A DNA stretch of 64,000 bases from Hydromicrobium sp964415365 (GTDB taxonomy: Bacteria; Actinomycetota; Humimicrobiia; Humimicrobiales; Humimicrobiaceae). Shown piece by piece: positions 35,573-45,994 of this stretch (positions are counted from its first letter, which is position 1; every line of letters begins with the position of its first letter). The notes below the pieces were generated by a model. It was not told the DNA's origin. It did not search any database and worked only from the letters and a program-made list of their open reading frames with translations. Where the stretch lies: assembly GCA_964415365.1 (NCBI GenBank), contig CAYPYW010000002.1, forward strand, positions 1 to 64,000, in the 5' to 3' direction. Position numbers and translations under genes: made by a program.

Positions 35573-37486
35573 CTACGACTCCCCTTTCTCCAGCACTACT
35601 CCCTCTTTAACAAGGCCTGTCTTCTTTTCGATAGCACTGTATTTTTCCGGACAAGCTCCTATACAGGATCCACATTTAATACAAATTTCGCTGTCTATAA
35701 CATGTGGCTTTTTACTCTCACCTTTTATTGCATCCACCGGACATACTTTTACACAACTCCCGCAACCGACACATTTATTTTTATCAATAACATAATTTAT
35801 CAGTGGCCTGCACATTTTTGCCGGACACATATTGTAATAAATATGAGCTTCATATTCCTCTTTAAAATATTTTAGCGTGGTAAGCACAATATTCGGGGCA
35901 GTGGTACCCAAAGCACACAGAGAAGCTTCCTTGAGCAACAGCGATAAGTCCGCCAGAAGTGTTAAATCTTCCTCTCTGCCCTTCCCTTCCATTATTCTCT
36001 CATAAATATAAAGCATCTGCCTTAAACCTTCTCTACAGGGAACACACTTTCCACATGACTCGTCAGCTAAAAATTTCAGGAAGTAATGAGCCACATTTAC
36101 CATACAGGAAGATTCATCCATAACCACCATACCTCCGGATCCCATCATTGATCCCGCTTTAGTCAATTCATCAAAGTCCACAGGAAGGTCAAGCAGTTTC
36201 TCAGGAATCACTCCACCCGAAGGTCCACCGGTCTGTACCGCTTTAAATTTTTTGCTGTCCTTAATTCCACCGCCAATTTTATAAATAATATCCCTTAAGC
36301 TTATTCCCATTGGGACTTCGACTAACCCCGTGTTTTTGACTTTACCAACAAGTGAAAATATTTTTGTCCCGGTACTATCCTTAGTTCCCATGCTCCTGAA
36401 CCAATCAGCACCATTTTTTATGATTAACGGAACATTTGCAAAGGTTTCTACGTTATTTAGATTAGTCGGTTTACCCCAGAGCCCGCTTACAGAAGTATGT
36501 ATATATTTCAACCTGGGCTCTCCTACACTGCCTTCAATAGCAGTAGTAAGTGCGCTTGATTCCCCGGATACATAAGAGCCAGCACCTTTATGAACTTTAA
36601 TATCAAAATTAAATCCGGAACCCAAAATATTTTCTCCGATCAATCCACACTCTCTGGCCTGATTTATAGCAATATTTAAATTCTCTACCGTTAACGGATA
36701 CTCCTGTCTGACATAAACAAATCCCATATTAGAGCCAATAGCATATGCCCCAATCATTAAACCTTCCAGAACGCTGTGGGGATTCCCCTCTAATATTCCT
36801 CTATCCATATACGCACCTGGATCCCCTTCATCCGCATTAACGATTATATACTTTGGTTCACCTTCTGCACTCCTGGTAGTTTCCCATTTCACACCTGTCG
36901 GAAAACCGCCTCCTCCCCGGCCCCTTAAGCCAGATTTCTTCACTTCTTCTATAACCCCTTCCGGACTCATCTGCCCGAGGACCCGAGCAAGAGCCTGATA
37001 TCCACCCATCCTGATGTAATCATCAATACTTCTTGAATCTATCTTTAAATGGCTATAAAGAAGAACCCTTTTCTGGAATTTATAAAAAGGAATATCAGAT
37101 TCCTTAATTATCGGATTTCCATTATCATCCTTATAAAGAAGCCTTTCTACCACTCCCCCCTTTAAAGCCTCGCCGATTATTTCAGCAACATCTTCTTTCT
37201 TCACCCTCAAATAACAAATATCCTTTGGATAAACAACCACAATCGGACCCATCTCACAATACCCATGGCAGCCTGTCCTGCGGATAATAATTCTACCTTT
37301 TTCTTTCATATGATTTCTTTCAATCTCATCAAGCAAAGCAGAATAGATATCCTCCGAACCATAAGCCTTACAGCCAGGTCCGCTGCATATAGAAAATACT
37401 ATATCAGCACTATCCAGTCGCTCCTGAAATTCCTTTGCCCTCTTTTGTAAATCCTGTAGAGAATTTATTTTGTTATTAACGGTCAT
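35573..37486 (-). CDS. HydB/NuoF-type NADH dehydrogenase flavoprotein
   Basis: 637 aa with the full HydB layout: thioredoxin-like [2Fe-2S] (C34, C39, C73, C77), FMN/NADH core with GRGGGGFPTG (189-198) and ADEGDPGAYMDRGILEG, SCGKCVPCREG for a [4Fe-4S], and two C-terminal ferredoxin clusters CVGCGSCVKVCP and CIKCGSCIGACP. The second lacks the usual proline neighbourhood (GACPEKY). AAGGAG precedes the ATG. This type oxidises NADH in bifurcating hydrogenases, formate dehydrogenases and related complexes. Second gene of the leftward operon. Confidence 0.93.
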   Translation of the reverse strand: MTVNNKINSLQDLQKRAKEFQERLDSADIVFSICSGPGCKAYGSEDIYSALLDEIERNHMKEKGRIIIRRTGCHGYCEMGPIVVVYPKDICYLRVKKEDVAEIIGEALKGGVVERLLYKDDNGNPIIKESDIPFYKFQKRVLLYSHLKIDSRSIDDYIRMGGYQALARVLGQMSPEGVIEEVKKSGLRGRGGGGFPTGVKWETTRSAEGEPKYIIVNADEGDPGAYMDRGILEGNPHSVLEGLMIGAYAIGSNMGFVYVRQEYPLTVENLNIAINQARECGLIGENILGSGFNFDIKVHKGAGSYVSGESSALTTAIEGSVGEPRLKYIHTSVSGLWGKPTNLNNVETFANVPLIIKNGADWFRSMGTKDSTGTKIFSLVGKVKNTGLVEVPMGISLRDIIYKIGGGIKDSKKFKAVQTGGPSGGVIPEKLLDLPVDFDELTKAGSMMGSGGMVVMDESSCMVNVAHYFLKFLADESCGKCVPCREGLRQMLYIYERIMEGKGREEDLTLLADLSLLLKEASLCALGTTAPNIVLTTLKYFKEEYEAHIYYNMCPAKMCRPLINYVIDKNKCVGCGSCVKVCPVDAIKGESKKPHVIDSEICIKCGSCIGACPEKYSAIEKKTGLVKEGVVLEKGES

Positions 37487-37553
37487 TATTAAAAACTCCT
37501 TCTGTGAGCATTAGTATTTTAATTAACATTCATATCTTTTTAGATATTAGAGT

Positions 37554-38531
37554 CTAACTTAATTGTTTTAATATTTTCTTTAAATAACTGGCCGAGGGAT
37601 TACTGTAATACTTATTGTCAACCATAACTACCGGCCCCAACGCACAGCAACCAAGACAATTTACAGTTTTAAGAGTAAATCTGTAATCACTGGTTGTATC
37701 TCCCGGTTTTACCCCCAGAACACTGGTAATTCTCTGAAGTAAATTCATCGCTCCCCTAACATGACATGCCGTACCCATACAAGCTACAATGGAATATTTA
37801 CCCTGTGGTTCCAAATTAAAATATTTGTAAAAAGTAGTAATACTGTAGATATCTGTAAGAGGAATATCCAACTTCTTACCAAGATAAAGCAGAATATGTC
37901 TGGGAAGCCAGTTATACTCATTCTGAATATCCAGAAGTATTTGTATCAAATTACTTTTTTCACAATTGTGGTGATCAATTACTTTATCTACTTCCCCAAA
38001 ATCTTCCATTGCTTCTTCCAAAACTAACTCCTTTTCTCTCTTTATTTTATCTAAATCGCCAAGCCACTCAGTCAGCTGGCTCTGAATCACATTTATTCTC
38101 TCCATATCCCTATGACTCTCAAAAGCACTTTCATGACCGGTACCCGATGGGTGGCTAATATCACCTCTTATCTTACTTCCAGTATCTACTTCCCTCTTAT
38201 TTTTATCCGGACTATATTGTTTCGGTTTGGAACCGGCACTCCTCAAACCAAGGCCTGGCCTCTTCTTTATCTTATATTTTGCTTTTTTGTCCTTATAACC
38301 AGTTCTGTCTATCAATCCCTCTTTTTCCAACAGTTTTAAAGTCCGATAAATTGTAGCCTGCCCTATCCTGGGATGTTTTTTATGAGAGAGAAAGAATAAT
38401 TCCTCCGCATCCAGTTCACCAGGACTTTTCAGCAAAATATCCAGAATAACCATCCTGGTTCCGGTAAGTCTGAACCCGCTCCTCTTTATTCTCTGTTTAT
38501 AGGTATCGATATCTTTTTTATTATTCCCCAT
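37554..38531 (-). CDS. Fur-type winged-helix domain fused to a NuoE [2Fe-2S] domain
   Basis: 325 aa in one open frame. Residues 10-92 match the Fur-family DNA-binding domain: SGFRLTGTRMVILDILL, then GQATIYRTLKLLEKEGLI. The Fur metal-binding/dimerisation domain with its His-rich sites is missing. A Lys/Gly/Ser-rich linker (about 93-145) leads to a NuoE domain (165-325) with ligands C251, C256, C292 and C296. The gene is first in the operon, followed by HydB- and HoxU-like subunits. A consensus promoter and Fur-box-like site stand before it. The Shine-Dalgarno is poor (GTAGG abutting ATG). Likely a redox subunit that also binds DNA, or a redox-sensing repressor; the dual role is inference. Confidence 0.9.
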   Translation of the reverse strand: MGNNKKDIDTYKQRIKRSGFRLTGTRMVILDILLKSPGELDAEELFFLSHKKHPRIGQATIYRTLKLLEKEGLIDRTGYKDKKAKYKIKKRPGLGLRSAGSKPKQYSPDKNKREVDTGSKIRGDISHPSGTGHESAFESHRDMERINVIQSQLTEWLGDLDKIKREKELVLEEAMEDFGEVDKVIDHHNCEKSNLIQILLDIQNEYNWLPRHILLYLGKKLDIPLTDIYSITTFYKYFNLEPQGKYSIVACMGTACHVRGAMNLLQRITSVLGVKPGDTTSDYRFTLKTVNCLGCCALGPVVMVDNKYYSNPSASYLKKILKQLS

Positions 38532-38557
38532 CCTACAGGTTTGGATGATTATTTATT

Positions 38558-38576
38558 GATAATGATAATGATTTTC
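38558..38576. promoter_or_regulatory. Fur-box-like operator before the Fur-NuoE gene
   Basis: GATAATGATAATGATTTTC matches the E. coli Fur box consensus in 17 of 19 positions. Widened to 23 bp it is an imperfect palindrome with TTGA and TCAA ends. It lies about 7-25 nt downstream of the expected transcription start and 27 nt before the start codon, a repressor position. Confidence 0.8.
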
Positions 38577-38589
38577 AATTTTATCCGTA

Positions 38590-38617
38590 ATTATACTCCG
38601 GGGATTTATCCTGTCAA
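38590..38617 (-). promoter_or_regulatory. Consensus sigma70-type promoter of the Fur-NuoE operon
   Basis: Leftward reading gives a perfect -35 TTGACA (complement of 38612-38617), a 16-nt spacer and a perfect -10 TATAAT (complement of 38590-38595). Such a strong promoter next to a Fur-like operator suggests tight repression with strong induced expression. Confidence 0.82.
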
Positions 38618-38636
38618 CAAATGTATATTACAGTTA

Positions 38637-39452
38637 CTAATATATTCTTACTTTTGCCCCCAGGGGAAGCATCTCATACAGCCACTTTGCTTCCTCTAAT
38701 TTTAATCTTATACATCCGTGACTGGCAGGAGTACCCAGTTTATCGTATTCCTCTTGAATCATTTGACCGTCTTCATCATAGGGAACACTGTGAAAGAGAT
38801 AATCGCTATAAAACCTTACCCAGTAATAAGCTCCCATCTTATACTTATCATTCCAGAAGTAATAACTCTTTTGCGTGGTCGTGAATTCTCCCGGCGGAGT
38901 CGGCTTCTCTTCAATACCTCCGGAGCATATCATTTCTTTTATCACATTATCTTTATAAAATATAAAAACCTTCTGGAGGGAAAGGTTAACTTCTATTCTA
39001 AAATAATCCTTATTGGTAAAATCTATTTCCTCGCCTCCATTTTGCGAGGAATTGTCATTCTCATTTTGCATTTCTTCACCGCCAGTCTGTCCCTGGTCCT
39101 CTATATTTTCCTCACCGTCAACCTCTTCCTCCACTTCTTCTTCGGTGAGAATATCCGAATCGTCATTTATGATATTTTCATCAATTTCGTCACTCAATAA
39201 ATCCCCATTGTTAAATTCCCCGGAACCGGTCTCACCTAAATCATTACCGAAATCATTATTATTTTCCGGCAGAGAACTTAGATCATCTGTTTCCGCACTT
39301 CCTGATAAATCCTCTGTAATTTCCAATGATCCTTCTGAGGCTTCCGAATAATTCCTGCAGGATAAAATCATGGTACAGGCAAATACACAAACCAAAAAAA
39401 TATATACTACAATCATTATTTTGCTGCTAAATTTTTTTAAAAAACCACCCAT
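38637..39452 (-). CDS. L,D-transpeptidase (YkuD) lipoprotein
   Basis: 271 aa. An N-terminal hydrophobic segment with a lipobox-like TMILSC (Cys32) suggests a lipid-anchored exported protein. A strongly acidic linker of about 110 residues (Glu, Asp, Asn, Gly) follows, then a YkuD catalytic domain (about 150-271) with the active site in SHGCIRL. These enzymes make 3-3 peptidoglycan cross-links or attach proteins. The acidic stalk would reach across the wall. Encoded alone. Confidence 0.9.
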   Translation of the reverse strand: MGGFLKKFSSKIMIVVYIFLVCVFACTMILSCRNYSEASEGSLEITEDLSGSAETDDLSSLPENNNDFGNDLGETGSGEFNNGDLLSDEIDENIINDDSDILTEEEVEEEVDGEENIEDQGQTGGEEMQNENDNSSQNGGEEIDFTNKDYFRIEVNLSLQKVFIFYKDNVIKEMICSGGIEEKPTPPGEFTTTQKSYYFWNDKYKMGAYYWVRFYSDYLFHSVPYDEDGQMIQEEYDKLGTPASHGCIRLKLEEAKWLYEMLPLGAKVRIY

Positions 39453-39616
39453 TTTGAAATACTGGTAATTCGCTTAACATAATAAAAGTCTTCGGAATTA
39501 TTATAATGATTATTAAATTTTATAAAAGAAGGGTTCAAAAAATTTTTTTTATTAAATTTTATGGCATATTTGTTATACAATTATAAAAATTTTGTTATAA
39601 TTCAATAAACTTGATA

Positions 39617-40570
<954 letters not shown>

Positions 40571-40582
<12 letters not shown>

Positions 40583-40620
40583 TTATCACAGAGTATAATT
40601 ATTAGAGCGTATAATCATCA
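40571..40620 (+). repeat. Three short tandem imperfect repeats after parA
   Basis: Units of 18, 16 and 16 nt (40571-40588, 40589-40604, 40605-40620) share the core GAG(T/C)GTATAATNATNA or a close variant. They overlap the parA stop codon and lie before rlmN. Function is unknown; a protein-binding array is possible. Confidence 0.65.
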
Positions 40621-40647
40621 AGTCAAACAATCACAAGACAGATCATA

Positions 40648-41706
40648 ATGAATCTGGGAAAAATAGAAAATTTACTGTATGATGAGCCATCTTACCGCCT
40701 GAAGCAGGTCGAGAAGGCTCTCTACAAAGATTTAATTGACAGCTGGAATGATGCCACAATCTTACCGGTCGGGCTCAGAGAAAAATTGGGAAAAGAAACT
40801 CCAATTACTTTCGATTTTAATACAGCTACTTCTCTAAAAGGCAATTCGGTAAAAGTAATTACGAGATTAAAAGATGGACTGAATGTTGAATCTGTTTTAA
40901 TGAAGCATACAAGAGGAAGAAACACAGTTTGCGTATCATCACAGGTCGGTTGTCCCCTAAACTGTATATTCTGCAGAACAGGAAAAGCAGGCTATATCAG
41001 GAATTTAAATCACTATGAAATTGTGGAGCAGGTATTACTTTTTTCATATTACTTGAAGAAAACCGTTAAATTCGTAAAAAAGGAGGGATCTCTAAGAACC
41101 CGTGAAACCATAAAAAACATTGTCTTTATGGGTATGGGTGAACCATTTTTAAACTATGATAATGTGACCAGAGCCATAAGATTTTTAAATGATAAGAATA
41201 AATTCAATATAGGAGCACGTCATATTTCTGTATCTACTGCAGGGATACCGGAAAAAATTAAAAAATTTTCATACGAGAATCTGCAGGTCAATCTGGCAGT
41301 CTCGTTGAACTCACCGGATGATAAAATCCGCCAGAAAATAATGCCTATCGCACTCAAATATCCGTTAAAAGAAATTATTGATGCTGTAAAATTTTATATT
41401 GAAAAAACCAACAGAAGAGTTATGTTCGAGTATATCATGATTAAAGACTTGAACGATTCGGATATTCTTGCCGGACAGCTTGTAAAACTACTCCACGGTC
41501 TTCTATGCTTTGTAAACTTAATTCCTTATAACGGGGAAGATTATAATCTCAGACCCACACCCCGAAAAAGAATAAATAAATTCAGAAGTATTCTTGAGAA
41601 TGGCGGTATAACTATAACAGAGCGATTTCGATTCGGGGAAGATATAAACGCAGCATGTGGACAATTAGCCTACAGAAAAATTTTTAAAGTGAAAAAAGAA
41701 ACCTGA
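40648..41706 (+). CDS. rlmN: Radical SAM 23S rRNA (A2503-C2)-methyltransferase, RlmN family
   Basis: 352 aa. Radical SAM cluster motif CPLNCIFC, then MGMGEPFLNYDNV, RHISVSTAGIP, VNLAVSLNSPDD and, near the end, the second catalytic Cys in AACGQL. It methylates A2503 of 23S rRNA, and A37 of some tRNAs in E. coli. Length is normal for RlmN; Cfr resistance enzymes share the fold but the overall pattern fits RlmN. No good Shine-Dalgarno. Follows parA by 65 nt. Confidence 0.9.
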   Translation: MNLGKIENLLYDEPSYRLKQVEKALYKDLIDSWNDATILPVGLREKLGKETPITFDFNTATSLKGNSVKVITRLKDGLNVESVLMKHTRGRNTVCVSSQVGCPLNCIFCRTGKAGYIRNLNHYEIVEQVLLFSYYLKKTVKFVKKEGSLRTRETIKNIVFMGMGEPFLNYDNVTRAIRFLNDKNKFNIGARHISVSTAGIPEKIKKFSYENLQVNLAVSLNSPDDKIRQKIMPIALKYPLKEIIDAVKFYIEKTNRRVMFEYIMIKDLNDSDILAGQLVKLLHGLLCFVNLIPYNGEDYNLRPTPRKRINKFRSILENGGITITERFRFGEDINAACGQLAYRKIFKVKKET

Positions 41707-41800
41707 ATATTTGACTATAATCTATAAATATTACATTATATTGCATATCATTTAATAATATCAAAGTATAGTGTCATTGCCTGAATATAAGGGGGACAGT

Positions 41801-42667
41801 ATGTCTGACTATGCCATTATCGCCGAGAATCTGACTTACTATTATGGCGATTTGATTGCTGTAAATCATATTAGCTTCAAAGTGGCCAGAGGGGAAATTC
41901 TGGGTTTTCTTGGCCCCAATGGCGCCGGTAAAACGACTACGATTAATATACTAACGGGGCAGATGAAACCCAAAAGCGGACGAGCTATTTTACTTGATAT
42001 AGATGTTGCTGAAGATGTTAAAAAAATAAAAGGAGATATTGGTGTCTGTTTCGAAACTACTAATCTGTATGAGCAAATGACAGCTATTGAAAATCTAAAC
42101 CTCTTTGCACGTCTCTTTGGCATCAAGTCTTTTGATGCCAATACATTGTTAAATCGTGTCGGTCTTGAGGGACGAGGAAGAGATCGGGTTGAGACTTATT
42201 CAAAAGGAATGAAACAGCGCCTCATGATAGCAAGATCGATAGTGAATCAGCCTAAAATTCTATTTCTTGATGAACCCACAGCGGGACTTGACCCGACCTC
42301 ATCCAAAGCTATCCATAATATTATTGCGCAGGAGAGAAACCGGGGGGCCACCGTGTTTCTTACTACCCATGATATGGTGGAAGCCGATAAACTTTCCGAC
42401 CGGGTTGCTTTCATGAACCAGGGCAGAATCGTGGCTCTGGACACACCACTTAATCTTAAACAGCGATATGGTAAACGTGCTCTTAGAGCAAAGGTAATTA
42501 CACCAGGCGGTAAATTTGAAGATCGTGAGATTGCACTCGACACAACTAATACACCAGACAGTGTTAAAGAACTTCTTTCTAATGAAAAAGTTATCACTAT
42601 TCACAGCAGGGAAGCCACCCTCGAAGATATATTCATTAAGATTACAGGACGGGGTCTTGTAGAGTGA
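41801..42667 (+). CDS. ABC-2 exporter ATP-binding protein
   Basis: About 288 aa. Walker A GPNGAGKTT, a Q-loop with unusual CFETTNLY, signature YSKGMKQRL, Walker B ILFLDEPTAG and H-loop TTHDM. GGGGG spaced 5 nt before ATG 41801 makes this start better than the upstream GTG at 41771. Followed by two permease genes with 4-nt overlaps, so one operon. The class (DrrA/NatA-like) exports drugs, ions or lipids; substrate unknown. The three genes are locally richer in G+C than their neighbours. Confidence 0.9.
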   Translation: MSDYAIIAENLTYYYGDLIAVNHISFKVARGEILGFLGPNGAGKTTTINILTGQMKPKSGRAILLDIDVAEDVKKIKGDIGVCFETTNLYEQMTAIENLNLFARLFGIKSFDANTLLNRVGLEGRGRDRVETYSKGMKQRLMIARSIVNQPKILFLDEPTAGLDPTSSKAIHNIIAQERNRGATVFLTTHDMVEADKLSDRVAFMNQGRIVALDTPLNLKQRYGKRALRAKVITPGGKFEDREIALDTTNTPDSVKELLSNEKVITIHSREATLEDIFIKITGRGLVE

Positions 42668-43719
42668 AAATACGCTTAATAAGTATTTTGATCCATAAAG
42701 ACTTATCTCTTTTTTTCAGGAAAAGAGCAATCCTAATATTAACTTTTGCCGGTTTTATTTTTTACCTGATTATCTATTTTGTTATGCCAGGTTCAGTCGA
42801 TGAAAACCTAAAAATCGGGTTATATTCTCCGGTATCACTCCCTATTTTTACACAGATAGAGGAAGAGGGTCTGGAAATCTCATATGTAGAATCTGAGGAG
42901 CTACTAAAAGAAGCAGTGCTTGATGGTAGTTATGTGGTAGGTATATCAATCCCGGCAGATGCAGCAGAAAAGTTTAACTCAAAACAAAAACCTAGTGTAA
43001 GTCTGTATTTTACTCCGGATACCCCACAAGAAGTAAAAGATGCTATGGAAATTGTAGTCAGAGAACTTGCCTTTATACAGACCGGTCAACCTCTGACTTT
43101 TGATATATCAGAGGAAATACTGGGGCAGGATTTGACCGGTACACCGATACCTCCGCAAGACCGGCTTCGTCCGCTGCTGGCCATCTTTATTCTGATGATG
43201 GAAATTCTCAGTCTCTCCAACCTTATAAGTGAAGAGATAGAACGGCGCACTGCCCGGGCTCTACTGGTCACCCCGGCAACAGTCACCGATATCTTTATAG
43301 CTAAAAGTATCTTTGGGATAGGTCTGGCATTTGTTCAGGCTGTACTGATCATGATTATTGTTGGCGGTATGAATATTCAGCCACTGATTATTTTAATTTC
43401 CCTATTATTGGGAGCAGCACTTGCTACAGGAATCAGCTTTTTCATATCAGCCAGGGCAAAGGATTTTATGTCAGTGTTAGCCTGGAGTTTTCCTATTCTT
43501 ATTATCCTTATAATTCCGTCGTTCACAGTAATGTTTCCGGGTGCAGTCACCGGCTGGATTAAAATTATTCCCTCCTACTACCTGGTCGATACAGTACACC
43601 GTGCAGCGAACTTTGGATCCGGCTGGGGAGATGTCTGGGTTAATCTTTTAATTCTCTTTGGTTTTACATCGGTTATTTTCTGGGCTGGTATTTACACATT
43701 AAGGAGGAAATTTCAATGA
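42664..43719 (+). CDS. ABC-2 type permease, first of pair
   Basis: 351 aa, GTG start overlapping the ATPase stop. One N-terminal span (about 20-40), a large external domain (about 42-165), then five spans in the C-terminal half with RRTARALLVTPATVTDIFIAKS, the coupling-helix-like motif of the YhfI/NatB class. Forms a heterodimeric channel with the next protein. Confidence 0.87.
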   Translation: MKIRLISILIHKDLSLFFRKRAILILTFAGFIFYLIIYFVMPGSVDENLKIGLYSPVSLPIFTQIEEEGLEISYVESEELLKEAVLDGSYVVGISIPADAAEKFNSKQKPSVSLYFTPDTPQEVKDAMEIVVRELAFIQTGQPLTFDISEEILGQDLTGTPIPPQDRLRPLLAIFILMMEILSLSNLISEEIERRTARALLVTPATVTDIFIAKSIFGIGLAFVQAVLIMIIVGGMNIQPLIILISLLLGAALATGISFFISARAKDFMSVLAWSFPILIILIIPSFTVMFPGAVTGWIKIIPSYYLVDTVHRAANFGSGWGDVWVNLLILFGFTSVIFWAGIYTLRRKFQ

Positions 43720-44780
43720 GCATCAGACGTATGGGTGTGTTATTGAGTAAAGAATTTCTCTATGGTTCCAAAAGTTACATATTAATTTTTTCTATAGTAG
43801 GACCAATTATCATTTCAATTATTGTTTCACTCATATTTGGAACCTGGCTTGCCGAGAAACCGAGACTTGGTATTCTGGATGAGGACGGATCTCAACTGGC
43901 CTCGATGCTTAATGATACTAATTCAATAGACAATATTGAATACAATAATATTACTGAAATAAAAAAGGCAGTCGAAACAGGCACTGTTGATATAGGAATT
44001 ATTATACCCTCAGGTTTTGACAACTCCGTTATAAAGGGTGAGAAAACAGAAATCAAAGCTTTTATTTGGGGAGAAAGTACAGCAGAAAATCGAAGCATAA
44101 TAGCAGCGATAATAGCAAATACCGTAAGAGAACTGACCGGTCAGGAAGCTCCTATCGAAATAAAAACAATCACTCTGGGTGATAAAGTAAGCATTCCATG
44201 GGATGATCGGCTGTTTCCTTTTATAGTGCTCATGGCAGTATTTCTGGGCGGTCTTATGCTACCATCGACCTCGATAGCCATGGAAAAAGAGAAGAGAACA
44301 ATAAGGGCATTAATGGTAACCCCGGTATCAATTGAAGATATTTTTTTTGCCAAAGGAATATTTGGTTTTATTTTAAGCTTCTTTATGGGTATCCTGATTC
44401 TGGTATTAAACAAGGCTTTTGGTGCTGAACCTATGCTCCTGACAGTAGTGCTGGCACTTGGTGCTATAATGGCAGCTGAACTCGGGACATTACTAGGAGT
44501 CTATGTAAAGGATTTTGCTACTATATTTACTATCTGGAAATCTGCCGGAATTATACTTTTCGCCCCTGCAATCATTTATATGTTCCCCAGCATTCCAGAG
44601 TGGATCGGTAGAATATTTCCAACCTACTATATTATCCAGCCTATTGTTGAATTAAGCCAGAAAGGCGGAGGCTGGACTAATATTGCAACAAACACTCTCA
44701 TTCTGATTGCAATGGATATAGCTCTTATTTTTATCTTATTTCTCACCTTAAGAAGAAAGCAGCACGCCGCAGCTGGTTAA
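43716..44780 (+). CDS. ABC-2 type permease, second of pair
   Basis: 354 aa, overlapping the first permease by ATGA. Same layout: N-terminal span, external domain to about 165, then five spans with EKRTIRALMVTPVSIEDIFFAKG, which shows it is a paralogue of the upstream permease. SD-like GGAGG lies at the end of the preceding gene. Last gene of the exporter operon. Confidence 0.87.
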   Translation: MSIRRMGVLLSKEFLYGSKSYILIFSIVGPIIISIIVSLIFGTWLAEKPRLGILDEDGSQLASMLNDTNSIDNIEYNNITEIKKAVETGTVDIGIIIPSGFDNSVIKGEKTEIKAFIWGESTAENRSIIAAIIANTVRELTGQEAPIEIKTITLGDKVSIPWDDRLFPFIVLMAVFLGGLMLPSTSIAMEKEKRTIRALMVTPVSIEDIFFAKGIFGFILSFFMGILILVLNKAFGAEPMLLTVVLALGAIMAAELGTLLGVYVKDFATIFTIWKSAGIILFAPAIIYMFPSIPEWIGRIFPTYYIIQPIVELSQKGGGWTNIATNTLILIAMDIALIFILFLTLRRKQHAAAG

Positions 44781-44836
44781 TAATATAATGCAAAATATTA
44801 ATAATAATCGTAGAAACAGTCTCAAATTAGAGAAAT

Positions 44837-45973
44837 TTAATACTCCAGAAGTATTCCATCAGTATAATCCCAATAGAATAAAAGGTCATCGTTCTCTTTG
44901 AAGTCAGGGAAACTGCCATCATTTTTTATTTCAATTCTTATCTCCCCCAGATCATCCGAAACTACCCCAAGCCTTATGTCTGGCCCTTCAAATATGATCG
45001 ACTTCACCTTTCCACTGAAAAAGTTCTTATTTTCCTGCGGCTCTCTGTCTATCTTTATCTTTTCAGGTCTTATAAAAAACACAGGGGGGGTTATCTCACT
45101 TTTAAACTTATAACTTTTAAATCCAGGTGATTTTTTTATACCTGGAATGCCTTCACAGACCTTTTTAAAATCGTCACTCAGAAATATCCTCCCCCCACTT
45201 TTGGTCTCGAGCATAAACATATGATTATCTTTTCCTATAGAAGATACAGGAATGAAATTACCCGCTCCAATAAAATCAGCAGCAAATATGCTCCCTGGGC
45301 AATTATAAATAGAGTCAGGAGTTCCTATCTGGATTATGTTGCCTTCATTCATAACTGCTATATTATCTGACATAGTAAGAGCTTCACCCTGGTCATGAGT
45401 TACGTACAGAAAAGTAGTCCCAATTCTTCTTTGAATTTCCTTTAGTTCTCCCTCCATAGAAACTCTTAATTTTTTATCCAGCGAAGCCAGAGGCTCATCC
45501 AGAAGAAGTATTTTGGGCTTTACTATCAAAGACCTTGCCAGAGCCACCCTTTGCTGCTGGCCACCAGAAAGTTCGGAGATCCTTCTTGCCTCAAATCCTT
45601 TAAGGTTCACTATCTCCAGCATGCTATCCAATTCCTCTTTTATTCTATAGGAGGGAAGTCTTCTTTTCTTAAGTCCATAGATGATATTTTCCCGGACGTC
45701 CATATGAGAAAATAGAGCAAGATTCTGAAAAACCATCGCAGTATCTCTCCGGTTGGGAGGAATACCTTTCATATCCCTGCCGTCGATTACAACTGTTCCT
45801 TCATCCTGCTCTATAAATCCTCCCAGGATTCTCAAAATTGTGGTTTTACCGCATCCTGAAGGACCGAGAAGAGAAAAGAATTCCCCTTCCCTGACCTCAA
45901 AGCTAACCTTATCGACAGCCAGAATATTACCATAGCTTTTTGATATTTCTTCTACACGGACAATATGATTCAT
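44837..45973 (-). CDS. potA: Spermidine/putrescine-type ABC importer ATPase
   Basis: 378 aa. Walker A GPSGCGKTT, Q-loop VFQNLALFSHM, signature LSGGQQQRVALARSL, Walker B ILLLDEPLASLD and H-loop VTHDQGEAL, then a C-terminal TOBE/OB regulatory domain (about 240-378). Last gene of the potB-potC-potD-potA operon, 21 nt after potD. Polyamine specificity is inferred from the operon and PotD type; related systems carry other small cations. Confidence 0.9.
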   Translation of the reverse strand: MNHIVRVEEISKSYGNILAVDKVSFEVREGEFFSLLGPSGCGKTTILRILGGFIEQDEGTVVIDGRDMKGIPPNRRDTAMVFQNLALFSHMDVRENIIYGLKKRRLPSYRIKEELDSMLEIVNLKGFEARRISELSGGQQQRVALARSLIVKPKILLLDEPLASLDKKLRVSMEGELKEIQRRIGTTFLYVTHDQGEALTMSDNIAVMNEGNIIQIGTPDSIYNCPGSIFAADFIGAGNFIPVSSIGKDNHMFMLETKSGGRIFLSDDFKKVCEGIPGIKKSPGFKSYKFKSEITPPVFFIRPEKIKIDREPQENKNFFSGKVKSIIFEGPDIRLGVVSDDLGEIRIEIKNDGSFPDFKENDDLLFYWDYTDGILLEY

Positions 45974-45994
45974 CAGATTTAAAAATATTTCTAT

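Noticed and set aside
38718..39351. Overlapping + strand frames across the L,D-transpeptidase gene
   Set aside because: Both arise from the acidic Glu/Asp/Asn-rich linker read backwards (Ser/Phe-rich), not from real coding.
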